This document shows positions 20,080-27,736 of a stretch of DNA of 64,000 bases, one piece after another. Where the stretch lies: assembly GCF_000788395.1 (NCBI RefSeq), contig NZ_CP009888.1:2376001-2440000 (forward strand), read 5' to 3'. Below the pieces are notes generated by a model. That model worked only from the letters and a program-made list of their open reading frames with translations, was not told the DNA's origin and did not search any database. Numbering within the stretch: position 1 is the stretch's first letter; the number at the start of each line of letters is the position of its first letter. The translations under genes and the position numbers were made by a program. The DNA comes from Pseudoalteromonas piratica. GTDB taxonomy: Bacteria > Pseudomonadota > Gammaproteobacteria > Enterobacterales > Alteromonadaceae.

Positions 20080-20730
20080 TTATACGATAAATAGACTCTC
20101 TGCTTTGGTTTTCACCTGCATGCCAGTTACAAGAACTACATGAATGTCTTCCTTGTTCACTTCAGTGATTGTGCCTTTTACTAAAGCTTGGCCAAGTTTA
20201 ACTTTTACTTCTGCGTTCACTTTAATATCACCTGAAGGTAGTGCTTCTACTTTGTTAGAGCGACGTACAGGTTTGTCTTTATTAGTGTTACTAGAAGTAA
20301 ATTTAGTTCCTTTTGCATTATTTTTATCTGCAAAAGTACCTTTCTTTTTGTAAGATTTCTTTTCACCCGCATTACGTGGTGCAGCTTTTTTACGCTTAGC
20401 TAGTTTTGCACGGCTCTCTTCAAGCGCTTTGTTTGCGTGTTCAACGTGCTCTTCTTCAACTTTTTCTGCGTCGTTACCATCAAGGTCAATACGGAACTCA
20501 TTTTTGGTTACTGATTCTAGGTAACGCCAGTTTGAAGTGTATTTACGAAGTGCTTGTCGCACTTGCGTTTTACTCACTCGCTCATCACCATCGATACGCT
20601 CAGCAATGTCTTTAAAGATACCAACCTTTAACGGTTTAATACCGTCTTTTTCTTTGAAACAGGCTGGAAACTCTGTGTAAAGGTAATTTAATACCTCTTT
20701 AATATCTTTTAGCTTGTTAGTAGAGTCCAT
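20080..20730 (-). CDS. proQ: RNA chaperone ProQ
   Basis: Binds structured small RNAs and mRNA 3' ends. Residues 1-115 form the FinO/ProQ domain (KEVLNYLYTEFPACF, FKDIAERI, VRQALRKYTSNWRYLESV). A basic Lys/Arg/Asn-rich linker spans about 115-170. The last 45 residues (VNAEVKVKLGQALVKGTITEVNKEDIHVVL) are the Tudor-like C-terminal domain of full-length ProQ. The 216 residues compare with 232 in E. coli. It sits between a small acidic gene and prc on one message. Confidence 0.95.
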   Translation of the reverse strand: MDSTNKLKDIKEVLNYLYTEFPACFKEKDGIKPLKVGIFKDIAERIDGDERVSKTQVRQALRKYTSNWRYLESVTKNEFRIDLDGNDAEKVEEEHVEHANKALEESRAKLAKRKKAAPRNAGEKKSYKKKGTFADKNNAKGTKFTSSNTNKDKPVRRSNKVEALPSGDIKVNAEVKVKLGQALVKGTITEVNKEDIHVVLVTGMQVKTKAESLFIV

Positions 20731-20746
20731 GTGTTTAACCTTAAAT

Positions 20747-21037
20747 TTAAATCTCTTCGTCTAAATTGTTTTCCAATTGATGCGCAACATAATGTAACAC
20801 CCAATCGATTAATTCTTCATTTTCGGCATCTAAAATCGCTGTATCACCACGCAGGTGCTCCCAAATGCCTTCAATAATTCTGTCTATCGTCTCAGCATCG
20901 CTTTCTTCAGGAAGCGTCTGCCAAGCAATGTGAATAAGTTCGTTTAGATTTTCAGCAACCGTTTCTTCTTGTCCTTCCCAATCGCCTACTTGGTCAATAG
21001 CAAAAAGGTAATCTTGGACATTCAACCAGTCCTTCAT
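20747..21037 (-). CDS. Small acidic protein of unknown function in the msrC-proQ operon
   Basis: A 96-residue, strongly acidic, helical protein (for example VGDWEGQEETVAENLNELI and LPEESDAETIDRIIEGIWEHL) with no Cys, no membrane segment and no motif I recognise. Its start abuts the msrC stop and its stop is 16 bp before proQ, so it is certainly co-transcribed. Position and charge suggest a small cytosolic accessory protein; I assign no function. Confidence 0.75.
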   Translation of the reverse strand: MKDWLNVQDYLFAIDQVGDWEGQEETVAENLNELIHIAWQTLPEESDAETIDRIIEGIWEHLRGDTAILDAENEELIDWVLHYVAHQLENNLDEEI

Positions 21038-21493
21038 TTAAAGGTGCTCTTTTAATGATGCCATTATAAGTTCTAAACCAGTTTGGTCATCTTGATCAAA
21101 GCGATTTAAGCTTGGACTATCAATATCTAAAACACCGATGTATTTACCATCTTTAATGAGAGGTATTACAATTTCAGAGTTAGATGCTGCGTCACAAGCA
21201 ATGTGACCTTCAAAATCATGAACGTTTTCAATACGTAAAGTTTGCTTTTTCTCGAAGGAAGTACCGCATACACCTTTACCAATTGGAATTCGCACACAAG
21301 CAGGATTACCTTGGAAAGGACCTAAAACAAGCGTGTCGTTCTCTAATAAATAAAAGCCAACCCAATTGATATCTTCTAGAGCAATATTTAATAACGCACT
21401 GACGTTTGCAAGATTAGCGATCAGGTTAGTTTCATCTTCAATCAAAGCTACCACTTGATTGTTTAAACTTTGATATAAGCTTTCTTTATTCAT
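21038..21493 (-). CDS. msrC: Free methionine-(R)-sulfoxide reductase (GAF domain)
   Basis: Reduces free Met-R-sulfoxide in the cytoplasm. The 151 residues form one GAF domain. Cys66, Cys76 and Cys100 (NPACVRIPIGKGVCGTSF and HIACDAASNSEIVIP) have the same 10- and 24-residue spacing as the three active-site Cys of E. coli YebR/MsrC. It is the first gene of the msrC-small protein-proQ-prc operon, a neighbourhood also seen around yebR in E. coli. Confidence 0.92.
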   Translation of the reverse strand: MNKESLYQSLNNQVVALIEDETNLIANLANVSALLNIALEDINWVGFYLLENDTLVLGPFQGNPACVRIPIGKGVCGTSFEKKQTLRIENVHDFEGHIACDAASNSEIVIPLIKDGKYIGVLDIDSPSLNRFDQDDQTGLELIMASLKEHL

Positions 21494-21572
21494 TATTTGG
21501 AAAAGTTAACAATTCAATATTCACAAAGCTTAAAGGTACTCTTTCGGAACAACAAATGAAACCTTTTTAAGC

Positions 21573-21608
21573 TAAAAAAAGCGAATATCGCTAAATATTC
21601 ACTTTTTT
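21573..21608. terminator. Bidirectional hairpin between msrC and a membrane-protein gene
   Basis: GAATAT (21583-21588) pairs with ATATTC (21595-21600), extended by two outer pairs, with an A-run on the left and a T-run on the right. It lies after the stop of the 21633-22010 gene and could stop transcription from either side. Confidence 0.5.
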
Positions 21609-21632
21609 GTTTACTATTTATTCACCGTGAAA

Positions 21633-22010
21633 CTAGATTTGTTTTTTTTGCGTCACAATAAAAATACCAGCGGCTAAAATTGCCATTGTAGTATTGACAA
21701 TAAACACCTGTCCGGAAGCAACATTAAACATAAAACTAAAAAGTGCACCACCAAAAAGCGCTGCGGTTAAAACCGCAGTGTTGTTAGTTTTGCTACGTTT
21801 GACTAAGTACAAATATACTGGCAACACACAAATACCCATTGTAAGCCCGACAATATGCGCATTAGCAACAGCACTCAATAAAATAGAGAAGAATAATTGG
21901 CTGTTACCGCTTTCAAGTGTAAATACATAGTACATGCCTATAAGACACCCGATAACAAATGGGGAAAAGAGTGAGTAAGCAATGCCTTTAAGAATTATTT
22001 TTTTGTCCAT
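21633..22010 (-). CDS. Small four-helix membrane protein, unknown
   Basis: About 125 residues with four hydrophobic helices (LFSPFVIGCLIGMYYVF, LFFSILLSAVANAHIVGLTMGICVLP, VLTAALFGGALFSFMFNV, FIVNTTMAILAAGIFIV). I use the ATG at 22010; a GTG eight codons upstream is an alternative and neither has a strong ribosome site. It follows the tandem tRNA-Ser genes by about 80 bp on the same strand with no terminator between, so it may be read from the tRNA transcript. I do not recognise the family. Confidence 0.65.
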   Translation of the reverse strand: MDKKIILKGIAYSLFSPFVIGCLIGMYYVFTLESGNSQLFFSILLSAVANAHIVGLTMGICVLPVYLYLVKRSKTNNTAVLTAALFGGALFSFMFNVASGQVFIVNTTMAILAAGIFIVTQKKQI

Positions 22011-22091
22011 AACTGAATCACTAGATTTAAACACAGTGTAAGCTTGGCAAAAATTAATAAAATTTAAAGTAGACTTAGGTATGAGGTGAGG

Positions 22092-22182
22092 TGGCGGAGA
22101 GATAGGGATTTGAACCCTAGATAGGCTATTAACCTATGCCGGTTTTCAAGACCGGTGCTTTCAACCACTCAGCCATCTCTCC
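22092..22182 (-). tRNA. tRNA-Ser (anticodon UGA), copy 1
   Basis: On the minus strand the gene opens GGAGAGATGGCTGAGTGG and ends TCTCTCCGCCA, giving a perfect 7-bp acceptor stem with encoded CCA. The anticodon arm is CCGGT-CTTGAAA-ACCGG, so the anticodon is TGA. The long variable arm (CATAGGTTAATAGCCTATC region) is that of a class II serine tRNA. It is 91 nt and identical to two other copies in the window. Confidence 0.97.
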
Positions 22183-22195
22183 GCAATAAAGAAAG

Positions 22196-22286
22196 TGGCG
22201 GAGAGATAGGGATTTGAACCCTAGATAGGCTATTAACCTATGCCGGTTTTCAAGACCGGTGCTTTCAACCACTCAGCCATCTCTCC
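22196..22286 (-). tRNA. tRNA-Ser (anticodon UGA), copy 2
   Basis: Identical in sequence and length (91 nt) to the copy at 22092-22182, separated from it by 13 bp, and transcribed in the same direction. Both must come from a promoter to the right of 22286, divergent from yccA. In E. coli the single serT (also UGA) lies next to yccA too. Confidence 0.97.
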
Positions 22287-22530
22287 GCAGCGGGGCGAAT
22301 ATTAGGGGATTCTATTTCACTTGTGAAGCTTTTTTTTCAATTTATTTATCAAACGCACAATAAACACGCAACCCGAGCGTTTTACAATCAAATTTCGAAA
22401 TTAAATTGAACTAAACGCCCTACTTCACCGTTCTAATATAGGAATAGAATTGCTACCTAACATGTTAATTGATATGCTGTTCGCAGTTCTGAAACCTAAC
22501 AGGAATGCGTTTCAATTTAAGGAGTTATTT

Positions 22531-23196
22531 ATGAGCTTTAACCACACGTACTCTTCGCCAAAATCGGCGCAATCAGTACTTGAAACTAATAAGGTATTAC
22601 GCAATACCTATATGCTACTTGGTATGACTTTGCTATTCAGTGCTGTAACTGCAGGCATCTCAATGGCAATGCAATTACCTTACATGATGGGTTTAGTATT
22701 CAGTATTGCTGGTCTAGTTACCCTTTTCGTTGTTAACAAAAAAGCCGACAGCGCATCAGGTCTACCATGGGTATTTGTATTTACAGGCCTAATGGGTGCC
22801 GCATTGGGGCCTATGCTTAACCATTACGCAGCTATGCCTAACGGTCCTATGCTGATTATGCAGGCATTAGGTTCTACAGCGCTGGTATTCTTTGGTTTAT
22901 CTGCTTACGCAATGACCACAAAAAAAGATTTCTCTTTCTTAGGTGGTTTCCTTTTTGTTGGTTTAATCGTGGTTGTGTTAGTTAGTCTAGTAAACCTATT
23001 TGTTGGTAGCTCAGTTGTATTCATGGCAATGAACGCAGCTATCGTATTTATTATGTCTGGCTTAATTTTGTTCGATACTAGCCGCATTATTAACGGTGGT
23101 GAAACCAACTACATCCGTGCAACGGTTAGTTTATATTTAAATGTATATAACCTTTTCACATCTATCTTGCATCTTCTCGGTGCAAATAATGACTAA
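22531..23196 (+). CDS. yccA: YccA/Bax-inhibitor-1 family inner-membrane protein
   Basis: A 222-residue protein with seven hydrophobic helices; E. coli YccA has 219. I start it at the ATG at 22531 because AAGGAG lies just upstream; the in-frame extension to 22450 has no ribosome site. MLLGMTLLFSAVTAGISMAM, GLPWVFVFTGLMGAALGP and the final ...VYNLFTSILHLLGANND match the family. In E. coli it binds and restrains the membrane protease FtsH. The tRNA-Ser-yccA-tusE neighbourhood is shared with E. coli. The 22287-22530 gap holds divergent promoters that I could not pin down. Confidence 0.93.
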   Translation: MSFNHTYSSPKSAQSVLETNKVLRNTYMLLGMTLLFSAVTAGISMAMQLPYMMGLVFSIAGLVTLFVVNKKADSASGLPWVFVFTGLMGAALGPMLNHYAAMPNGPMLIMQALGSTALVFFGLSAYAMTTKKDFSFLGGFLFVGLIVVVLVSLVNLFVGSSVVFMAMNAAIVFIMSGLILFDTSRIINGGETNYIRATVSLYLNVYNLFTSILHLLGANND

Positions 23197-23217
23197 ACAC
23201 TAAAAGTTTAATAAAAT

Positions 23218-23243
23218 AGCCCCGTTAACCGGGGCTTTTTTTT
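23218..23243 (+). terminator. Intrinsic terminator of yccA
   Basis: AGCCCCG-TTAAC-CGGGGCT followed by a run of eight T, 21 bp after the yccA stop. It separates yccA from the tus operon, whose promoter must overlap or follow it, although tusD starts only about 10 bp downstream. Confidence 0.9.
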
Positions 23244-23252
23244 GGATAAATT

Positions 23253-23606
23253 TTGGCATCTATCATTATTAGTTATCATGCAAACGTCACTTCACATGAT
23301 AGTTTGCAACATCTTACCCGCTTTATACATAGTGCGATAAAAGTTGGGCATTCAATTAAAGGTGTATTCCTTTATCAAGATGCAGTCTTTCATGCGAGTA
23401 ATCATTTTTCATTACCTAGTGATGAATTACAAATTATGGAAGTTTGGCAATCAATTGCTGATTTGGGCGTGAAACTTTCGTTATGTGTTACAGCAGCTGA
23501 AAAACGTGGTCTAGCGATTTCAAATACACTTCCTTTTGAAGTTGCAGGACTTGCAGAATTTGCAATGGATGTTGCGCAGACTGATAAGTGGGTACAAATA
23601 AAATGA
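23253..23606 (+). CDS. tusD: Sulfur relay protein TusD
   Basis: Part of the TusBCD complex that passes persulfide sulfur from TusA to TusE for 2-thiouridine formation at tRNA position 34. Cys78 in LSLCVTAAEKRG is at the same residue number as the active Cys of E. coli TusD, and VFLYQDAVFHAS matches FFYQDGVYNA. The 117 residues start at a TTG (23253) just behind the yccA terminator; no better start is in frame. tusD, tusC, tusB and tusE follow with overlapping ends. Confidence 0.92.
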   Translation: MASIIISYHANVTSHDSLQHLTRFIHSAIKVGHSIKGVFLYQDAVFHASNHFSLPSDELQIMEVWQSIADLGVKLSLCVTAAEKRGLAISNTLPFEVAGLAEFAMDVAQTDKWVQIK

Positions 23607-23959
23607 AGTCATTTTTAGTGATCTGCAATCAATCACCTTTTGTCGATGCAAGCCTAAAAGAGAGCTTGGATATGGCATTAATTTTTGCAGCGATTGATCA
23701 AGAAGTCAGTTTGCTATTACAGGGTAATGCCCTATTTGGCTTACTTGCTGGGCAATCAATTGATACGCTTAGCATTAAAAATTATCTCAAAGCATTTGGC
23801 ACATTAGCGCTTTATGATATTGATCAAATCTATGTGTGTGCTCAATCACTTGAAGAGCTAAATCTTAAAGAGTCACAGTTTGCATTTGATGTTATCGCAT
23901 TAAATGAAAGTGAAAAACGTGAATTACTGACAAAACAACATCAAGTGGTGACTTTGTGA
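23603..23959 (+). CDS. tusC: Sulfur relay protein TusC
   Basis: The ATG at 23603 overlaps the tusD stop (ATGA arrangement) and gives 118 residues, about the E. coli length of 119. It has the DsrF-like fold pattern: KSFLVICNQSPFVDASLKES, then LDMALIFAAIDQEVSLLLQGNALFGLLAGQ. TusC is the structural partner in the TusBCD heterohexamer and carries no transfer Cys of its own. The reading frame could open at a GTG five codons earlier but the overlap favours the ATG. Confidence 0.92.
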   Translation: MKSFLVICNQSPFVDASLKESLDMALIFAAIDQEVSLLLQGNALFGLLAGQSIDTLSIKNYLKAFGTLALYDIDQIYVCAQSLEELNLKESQFAFDVIALNESEKRELLTKQHQVVTL

Positions 23960-24216
23960 TACTGCATATTTTTAGTCTGCCTTTATCTTCTTATAAATTA
24001 AATGAGTTAATGATCCAACAGCAAGACAGCATTTTGCTCACATCAGACGCCTGTTATAGCGCCGCAAATTTTGTCTCTACATTTAGCAATTGTAAGCTGT
24101 ATGCCCTTGAAACTGACATCAAAGCGCGCGGCGTACAGACGCAGCATTTAGAATTAATAACCGATGAACAATGGGTTGAGCTTATTGTTCAGAGTAAACA
24201 ACATATAACTTGGTAA
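23956..24216 (+). CDS. tusB: Sulfur relay protein TusB
   Basis: An 86-residue DsrH-like protein (E. coli TusB: 95). It starts at a GTG that overlaps the tusC stop (GTGA), giving [18 protein letters not shown] with [10 protein letters not shown] following. It forms the third subunit of TusBCD. The call rests largely on operon position and short sequence similarity in the N-terminal strand and the LLT.DA.Y.A segment. Confidence 0.88.
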   Translation: MILHIFSLPLSSYKLNELMIQQQDSILLTSDACYSAANFVSTFSNCKLYALETDIKARGVQTQHLELITDEQWVELIVQSKQHITW

Positions 24217-24221
24217 AAATA

Positions 24222-24554
24222 ATGAGTTATTTAATTGATGGTAAAACCATTGAAACCGACAAAGAAGGCTATTTAAAAATCCAATCGGATTGGAGCGAAC
24301 AACTGGCAGAAACAATTGCACAACATGAAAATATTGAACTCAATGACAACCATTGGGAAGTTGTACACTTTGTTCGAAACTTCTATTTAGAATTTAACAC
24401 CAGCCCTGCAATACGCATGTTAGTTAAAGCCATGGCAAAACAACTAGGTGAAGATAAAGGCAATAGTAAATACCTCTATAAATTATTCCCAAAAGGTCCT
24501 GCAAAGCAAGCAACAAAAATTGCCGGTTTACCAAAACCTGCCCGTTGTATTTAA
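24222..24554 (+). CDS. tusE: Sulfur relay protein TusE (DsrC family)
   Basis: Accepts persulfide from TusD and hands it to MnmA for tRNA 2-thiolation. The 110 residues contain [20 protein letters not shown] and [19 protein letters not shown], near-identical to E. coli TusE, and the mobile C-terminal arm ends in Cys109-Ile. I use the ATG at 24222; a TTG four codons upstream is less likely. It closes the tusDCBE operon, where E. coli has tusBCD and tusE at separate loci. Confidence 0.97.
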   Translation: MSYLIDGKTIETDKEGYLKIQSDWSEQLAETIAQHENIELNDNHWEVVHFVRNFYLEFNTSPAIRMLVKAMAKQLGEDKGNSKYLYKLFPKGPAKQATKIAGLPKPARCI

Positions 24555-24580
24555 GTTAAAATAAACAATTTAACAAACAA

Positions 24581-24606
24581 AAAAGCCAGCAATAAGCTGG
24601 CTTTTT
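24581..24606. terminator. Bidirectional terminator between tusE and fklB
   Basis: AAAAGCCAGC-AATAA-GCTGGCTTTT with an A-run before and a T-run after. tusE and fklB converge on it, so it serves both. Confidence 0.9.
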
Positions 24607-24620
24607 TAATCGTAATCAAC

Positions 24621-25238
24621 TTATACGATTGCAAGTAGCTCAACATCAAAAATAAGTGTTGAGAATGGTGCAATTGACGCACCTGCACCACGCTCACCAT
24701 ATGCAAGGTCATGAGGTACATATAAACGCCATTTTGAACCAACAGGCATCATCTGTAATGCTTCAGTCCAACCTTTAATAACACCACCTACTGGGAATTC
24801 AGCAGGCTGACCACGGTCGTAGCTGCTATCAAATACTTCACCGTTAATAAGTGTACCGTGATAATGAGTGCGAACAGTTGACTCTGCAGTTGGTTTGTCA
24901 CCTTCACCTGCTGTTAGTACTTCGTATTGTAGACCTGATGCAGTAACTGTAACTTCAGCACGCTTCGCGTTTTCTGCTAAGAAAGACTCGCCTTCAGCAG
25001 CAAGTACTTTTGCTTCTTCTTCGCGACGTTTTGTGATTTCAGCATTAATTTCTTCAAATGCTGCTTGGATCGCTGGGATCTCAACTTGGAACTCACCACC
25101 CGTGTAAGCATCTTTCATGCCTTCAAATACTGAGTTTAAGTTTAAACCTTCAAATGGGTTTGACTTAAGTTGCTCACCCATTTGTAGACCGATACCATAG
25201 CTTGCTTTTTCAGCATTTGAATTAAATTTATCTGACAT
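24621..25238 (-). CDS. fklB: FKBP-type peptidyl-prolyl isomerase (FklB/FKBP22)
   Basis: A cytosolic proline isomerase of 205 residues (E. coli FklB: 206). Residues 1-95 form the helical dimerisation domain (KASYGIGLQMGEQLKSNPFEGLNLNSV), with a long linker helix (EEEAKVLAAEGESFLAENAK). Residues about 100-205 are the FKBP domain with VRTHYHGTLINGEVFDSSYDRG, GWTEALQMMPVGSKWRLYVP and a closing LIFDVELL strand. It has no signal peptide. It may have its own promoter, as a 69-bp gap separates it from the upstream membrane gene. Confidence 0.95.
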   Translation of the reverse strand: MSDKFNSNAEKASYGIGLQMGEQLKSNPFEGLNLNSVFEGMKDAYTGGEFQVEIPAIQAAFEEINAEITKRREEEAKVLAAEGESFLAENAKRAEVTVTASGLQYEVLTAGEGDKPTAESTVRTHYHGTLINGEVFDSSYDRGQPAEFPVGGVIKGWTEALQMMPVGSKWRLYVPHDLAYGERGAGASIAPFSTLIFDVELLAIV

Positions 25239-25307
25239 AATCTCTATACTTTAATTGAGTTATAAAAACCCCAGTCTAACATAGATAGGGGCTACTTGTT
25301 ACCGCAA

Positions 25308-25682
25308 TTACTTACTTTTAGTTTGCATTGTTTCAAGCTTACTTTGCGCAAGTAAAGCCAACATTGAAATAACAACATTCGCTAATAACAATAACCAAAC
25401 ATCAGCTACTTGGTAGGCAAACACAGTGGGCAGCAATGCGGATGCAAATCCAATCATAAATGAAAAGAATAAACGCTGATTCGTTTTGAAGTATTTACGT
25501 GTTGTTTGAGCAACCAGCAAATTAAAAATAAACAGGCCAAGGTAACTTTGCCAAATAAGCCCTAACTGGTTTAGCTCTACAGAAAAAGAGTCTGTCAAAA
25601 GTAAGATACCTTGTTGCAGCACTAAACTATATATAAATGCAAAAATGAAAATTAACAGTATAGACTTCGCTTTATTATTCAT
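25308..25682 (-). CDS. Small membrane protein, unknown
   Basis: 124 residues with four hydrophobic helices (SILLIFIFAFIYSLVLQQG, LIWQSYLGLFIFNLLVA, LFFSFMIGFASALLPTVFAY, VWLLLLANVVISMLALLAQ) and a polar C-terminus. The ATG lies about 20 bp behind the terminator of the third tRNA-Ser gene, so its own transcription start is unclear. I do not recognise the family. Confidence 0.6.
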   Translation of the reverse strand: MNNKAKSILLIFIFAFIYSLVLQQGILLLTDSFSVELNQLGLIWQSYLGLFIFNLLVAQTTRKYFKTNQRLFFSFMIGFASALLPTVFAYQVADVWLLLLANVVISMLALLAQSKLETMQTKSK

Positions 25683-25699
25683 ATTAAAACTCCAAAACG

Positions 25700-25725
25700 A
25701 AAAAAACCGCCATAAAGGCGGTTTT
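25700..25725 (-). terminator. Terminator of tRNA-Ser copy 3
   Basis: AAAACCGCC (25703-25711) pairs with GGCGGTTTT (25717-25725), with a T-run after it on the minus strand. It is 10 bp after the CCA end of the tRNA. It is also only about 20 bp before the start codon of the downstream membrane gene. Confidence 0.85.
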
Positions 25726-25735
25726 GGGAATGAGG

Positions 25736-25826
25736 TGGCGGAGAGATAGGGATTTGAACCCTAGATAGGCTATTAACCTATGCCGGTTTTCAAGACCGGT
25801 GCTTTCAACCACTCAGCCATCTCTCC
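25736..25826 (-). tRNA. tRNA-Ser (anticodon UGA), copy 3
   Basis: A third 91-nt copy with the same acceptor stem, TGA anticodon and variable arm as the pair near 22.1 kb, in the same orientation. It lies between two small membrane-protein genes. Together with copies 1-2 it brackets yccA, tusDCBE and fklB with direct repeats about 3.5 kb apart. Confidence 0.97.
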
Positions 25827-25883
25827 GTTGTTGGTGCGCATATTAATGAGTTCGTAATGCGTTGTAAAGTAAAAAATTACGTT

Positions 25884-26261
25884 TTAGTAATATTCTTTTG
25901 GCTGACGCGCAATTAACGAACAAATTAAGCTAAAAATAACTGTTATCGCCAATAAAAAAATTATTTTTTTGATAAAATCTGCATTTTTTAACAAACTTAA
26001 AGCTTCGAAATTAAAAAATAGTACTGGTGTAACAGCAATAGAGAAAACCACTAACGATATTTTCATCGCCCGCCAGAACGAAAAACGTTTCAAATAAGCC
26101 ATATACCAAGTTAACAGCGAAAAAACGCCAAGTTTAATAAAGACAATATGGCTAATATTATGTGACTGAGATGCTGTGATATAAACAGCGATAGCAGAAA
26201 CAATGCCCCAAATAAGCCAAATTGACCAACTTTCCTTTTCGCGCAAAAACAAGTTATTCAT
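25884..26261 (-). CDS. Small membrane protein, unknown
   Basis: 125 residues with four hydrophobic stretches (WLIWGIVSAIAVYITAS, HIVFIKLGVFSLLTWYMAYL, AMKISLVVFSIAVTPVLFF, IIFLLAITVIFSLICSLI). It ends with a polar ARQPKEYY tail. It is upstream of tRNA-Ser copy 3 on the same strand, so the tRNA may share its transcript. No recognisable family. Confidence 0.6.
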   Translation of the reverse strand: MNNLFLREKESWSIWLIWGIVSAIAVYITASQSHNISHIVFIKLGVFSLLTWYMAYLKRFSFWRAMKISLVVFSIAVTPVLFFNFEALSLLKNADFIKKIIFLLAITVIFSLICSLIARQPKEYY

Positions 26262-26354
26262 AACTGCGCCTTTTTATTATTTTATGGTTTGAATTGGTTG
26301 TTAATACACCACCTTAACAAAAAATAAGCACTTTTTAAATAGCCAAAATACGCT

Positions 26355-27731
26355 TTATGTCAACAAATAAAAACACACGAATGCAACAACAGTCGCAACC
26401 AAGATATTAAGCGCAACACCTTGTTTTGCCATATCTTTAATTGATACCTCACCACTTGCAAACACAATTGAGTTTGGCGCTGTAGCGACGGGTAAACAAA
26501 AGGCACAGGAACAACTTATCACTACAGGTACCATTAACAACTCAATTGGTAAATTAAGCGCAATTGCGGCGCTGGCAATAATAGGCATCATTAATGTAGC
26601 TGTTGCTGTATTTGATGTAATTTCAGTTAAAAATGACACACCAATTGCCAAAGCAAGCAAACTCACCAAAACCGGTAGCGAACCTAAAGCCACAAAAAAT
26701 TGACCAAGCAGTTCACTTAGTCCGCTCGAAACAAATGCTTTTGCAATACAAATACCACCGGCAAACAGTAACAACATCCCCCAAGGAATATCTTTAGCGT
26801 CCCGCCACTCTAACAGTCTTCCTCCTTTTCCATTAGAAGTCATTGCCATTGCAATCACACCTAATATAGCTATCGAAGAATCCCCTACCGTTGTAAGGTT
26901 AATTACACCTGACCAACCACCGAATGGCTCCTTACGAAAGACCCATAACAACGCAACAATGGCAAAAATAAACAACACACGTTTTTCTGAAGGTTGCCAT
27001 GGTCCACATTTAGGTAAATGAATTGAAGCTGATAAGGTTATTCCTCTGGCAAGCCACAAAGCCATAAGTGGAATTGAAATAACAATTATCGGAATTGCCA
27101 CTTTCATCCAACGAATAAATCCATACTCTTGCCCTGCAAATTCTTCATATACAGATGCAAAGATAACATTGGGTGGCGTGCCAATTAATGTGCCTATCCC
27201 GCCAAGTGATGCTGAGTAAGCAAGCCCCAAAAGCAAGGCGATTTTAAAGCGACTATTGTCGGTTGAAGCGCAAATAGCAAGCACGACAGGGAGTAATGCC
27301 ACAACCGTTGCTGTATTTGAGATCCACATAGACAATATACTGCTTGTTGCCATAATCGCGAATATAATTCTCAGTGCACTGTCTCCACCAATCACTTTTA
27401 AAATGGTAAATGCGATGCGCCTATGTACCCCTGATTTTTCAATCGCCACGGCAAGCATAAATGCCCCCATCAAAAGCACTATGACATGTGAACCAAGCGA
27501 AGATGCCGCTTGCTGATGGGTTAATACCCCGACAAAAGGGAAAATACCGATAGGAATAAGTGAAGTTAACGGAATTGGTAATGCTTCAGTGATCCAATAG
27601 TAAGCGGTTAAAATGGTCAATGATACTGTGAGAGAAATTACTTGAGGCTGTTGCCAAACATAAATACACGCACAGTAGGCTATTGCGCTTGAAAGTAAAC
27701 CGATAAGAATATTCTTATTATTATTTGTCAT
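26355..27731 (-). CDS. SLC13/DASS-family sodium-coupled anion transporter
   Basis: A 458-residue inner-membrane protein with about 11 helices. ITEALPIPLTSLIPIGIFPF, WISNTATVVALLPV (Ser-Asn-Thr motif 1) and LTEITSNTATATLMMPI (motif 2) are the paired SNT substrate- and sodium-binding loops of the DASS family; GTLIGTPPNVIFAS and LPVATAPNSIVFASG are also conserved. The family imports dicarboxylates, citrate or sulfate with Na+. The exact substrate cannot be told. It follows nagZ by 5 bp. Confidence 0.88.
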   Translation of the reverse strand: MTNNNKNILIGLLSSAIAYCACIYVWQQPQVISLTVSLTILTAYYWITEALPIPLTSLIPIGIFPFVGVLTHQQAASSLGSHVIVLLMGAFMLAVAIEKSGVHRRIAFTILKVIGGDSALRIIFAIMATSSILSMWISNTATVVALLPVVLAICASTDNSRFKIALLLGLAYSASLGGIGTLIGTPPNVIFASVYEEFAGQEYGFIRWMKVAIPIIVISIPLMALWLARGITLSASIHLPKCGPWQPSEKRVLFIFAIVALLWVFRKEPFGGWSGVINLTTVGDSSIAILGVIAMAMTSNGKGGRLLEWRDAKDIPWGMLLLFAGGICIAKAFVSSGLSELLGQFFVALGSLPVLVSLLALAIGVSFLTEITSNTATATLMMPIIASAAIALNLPIELLMVPVVISCSCAFCLPVATAPNSIVFASGEVSIKDMAKQGVALNILVATVVAFVCFYLLT

Positions 27732-27736
27732 TTTAG

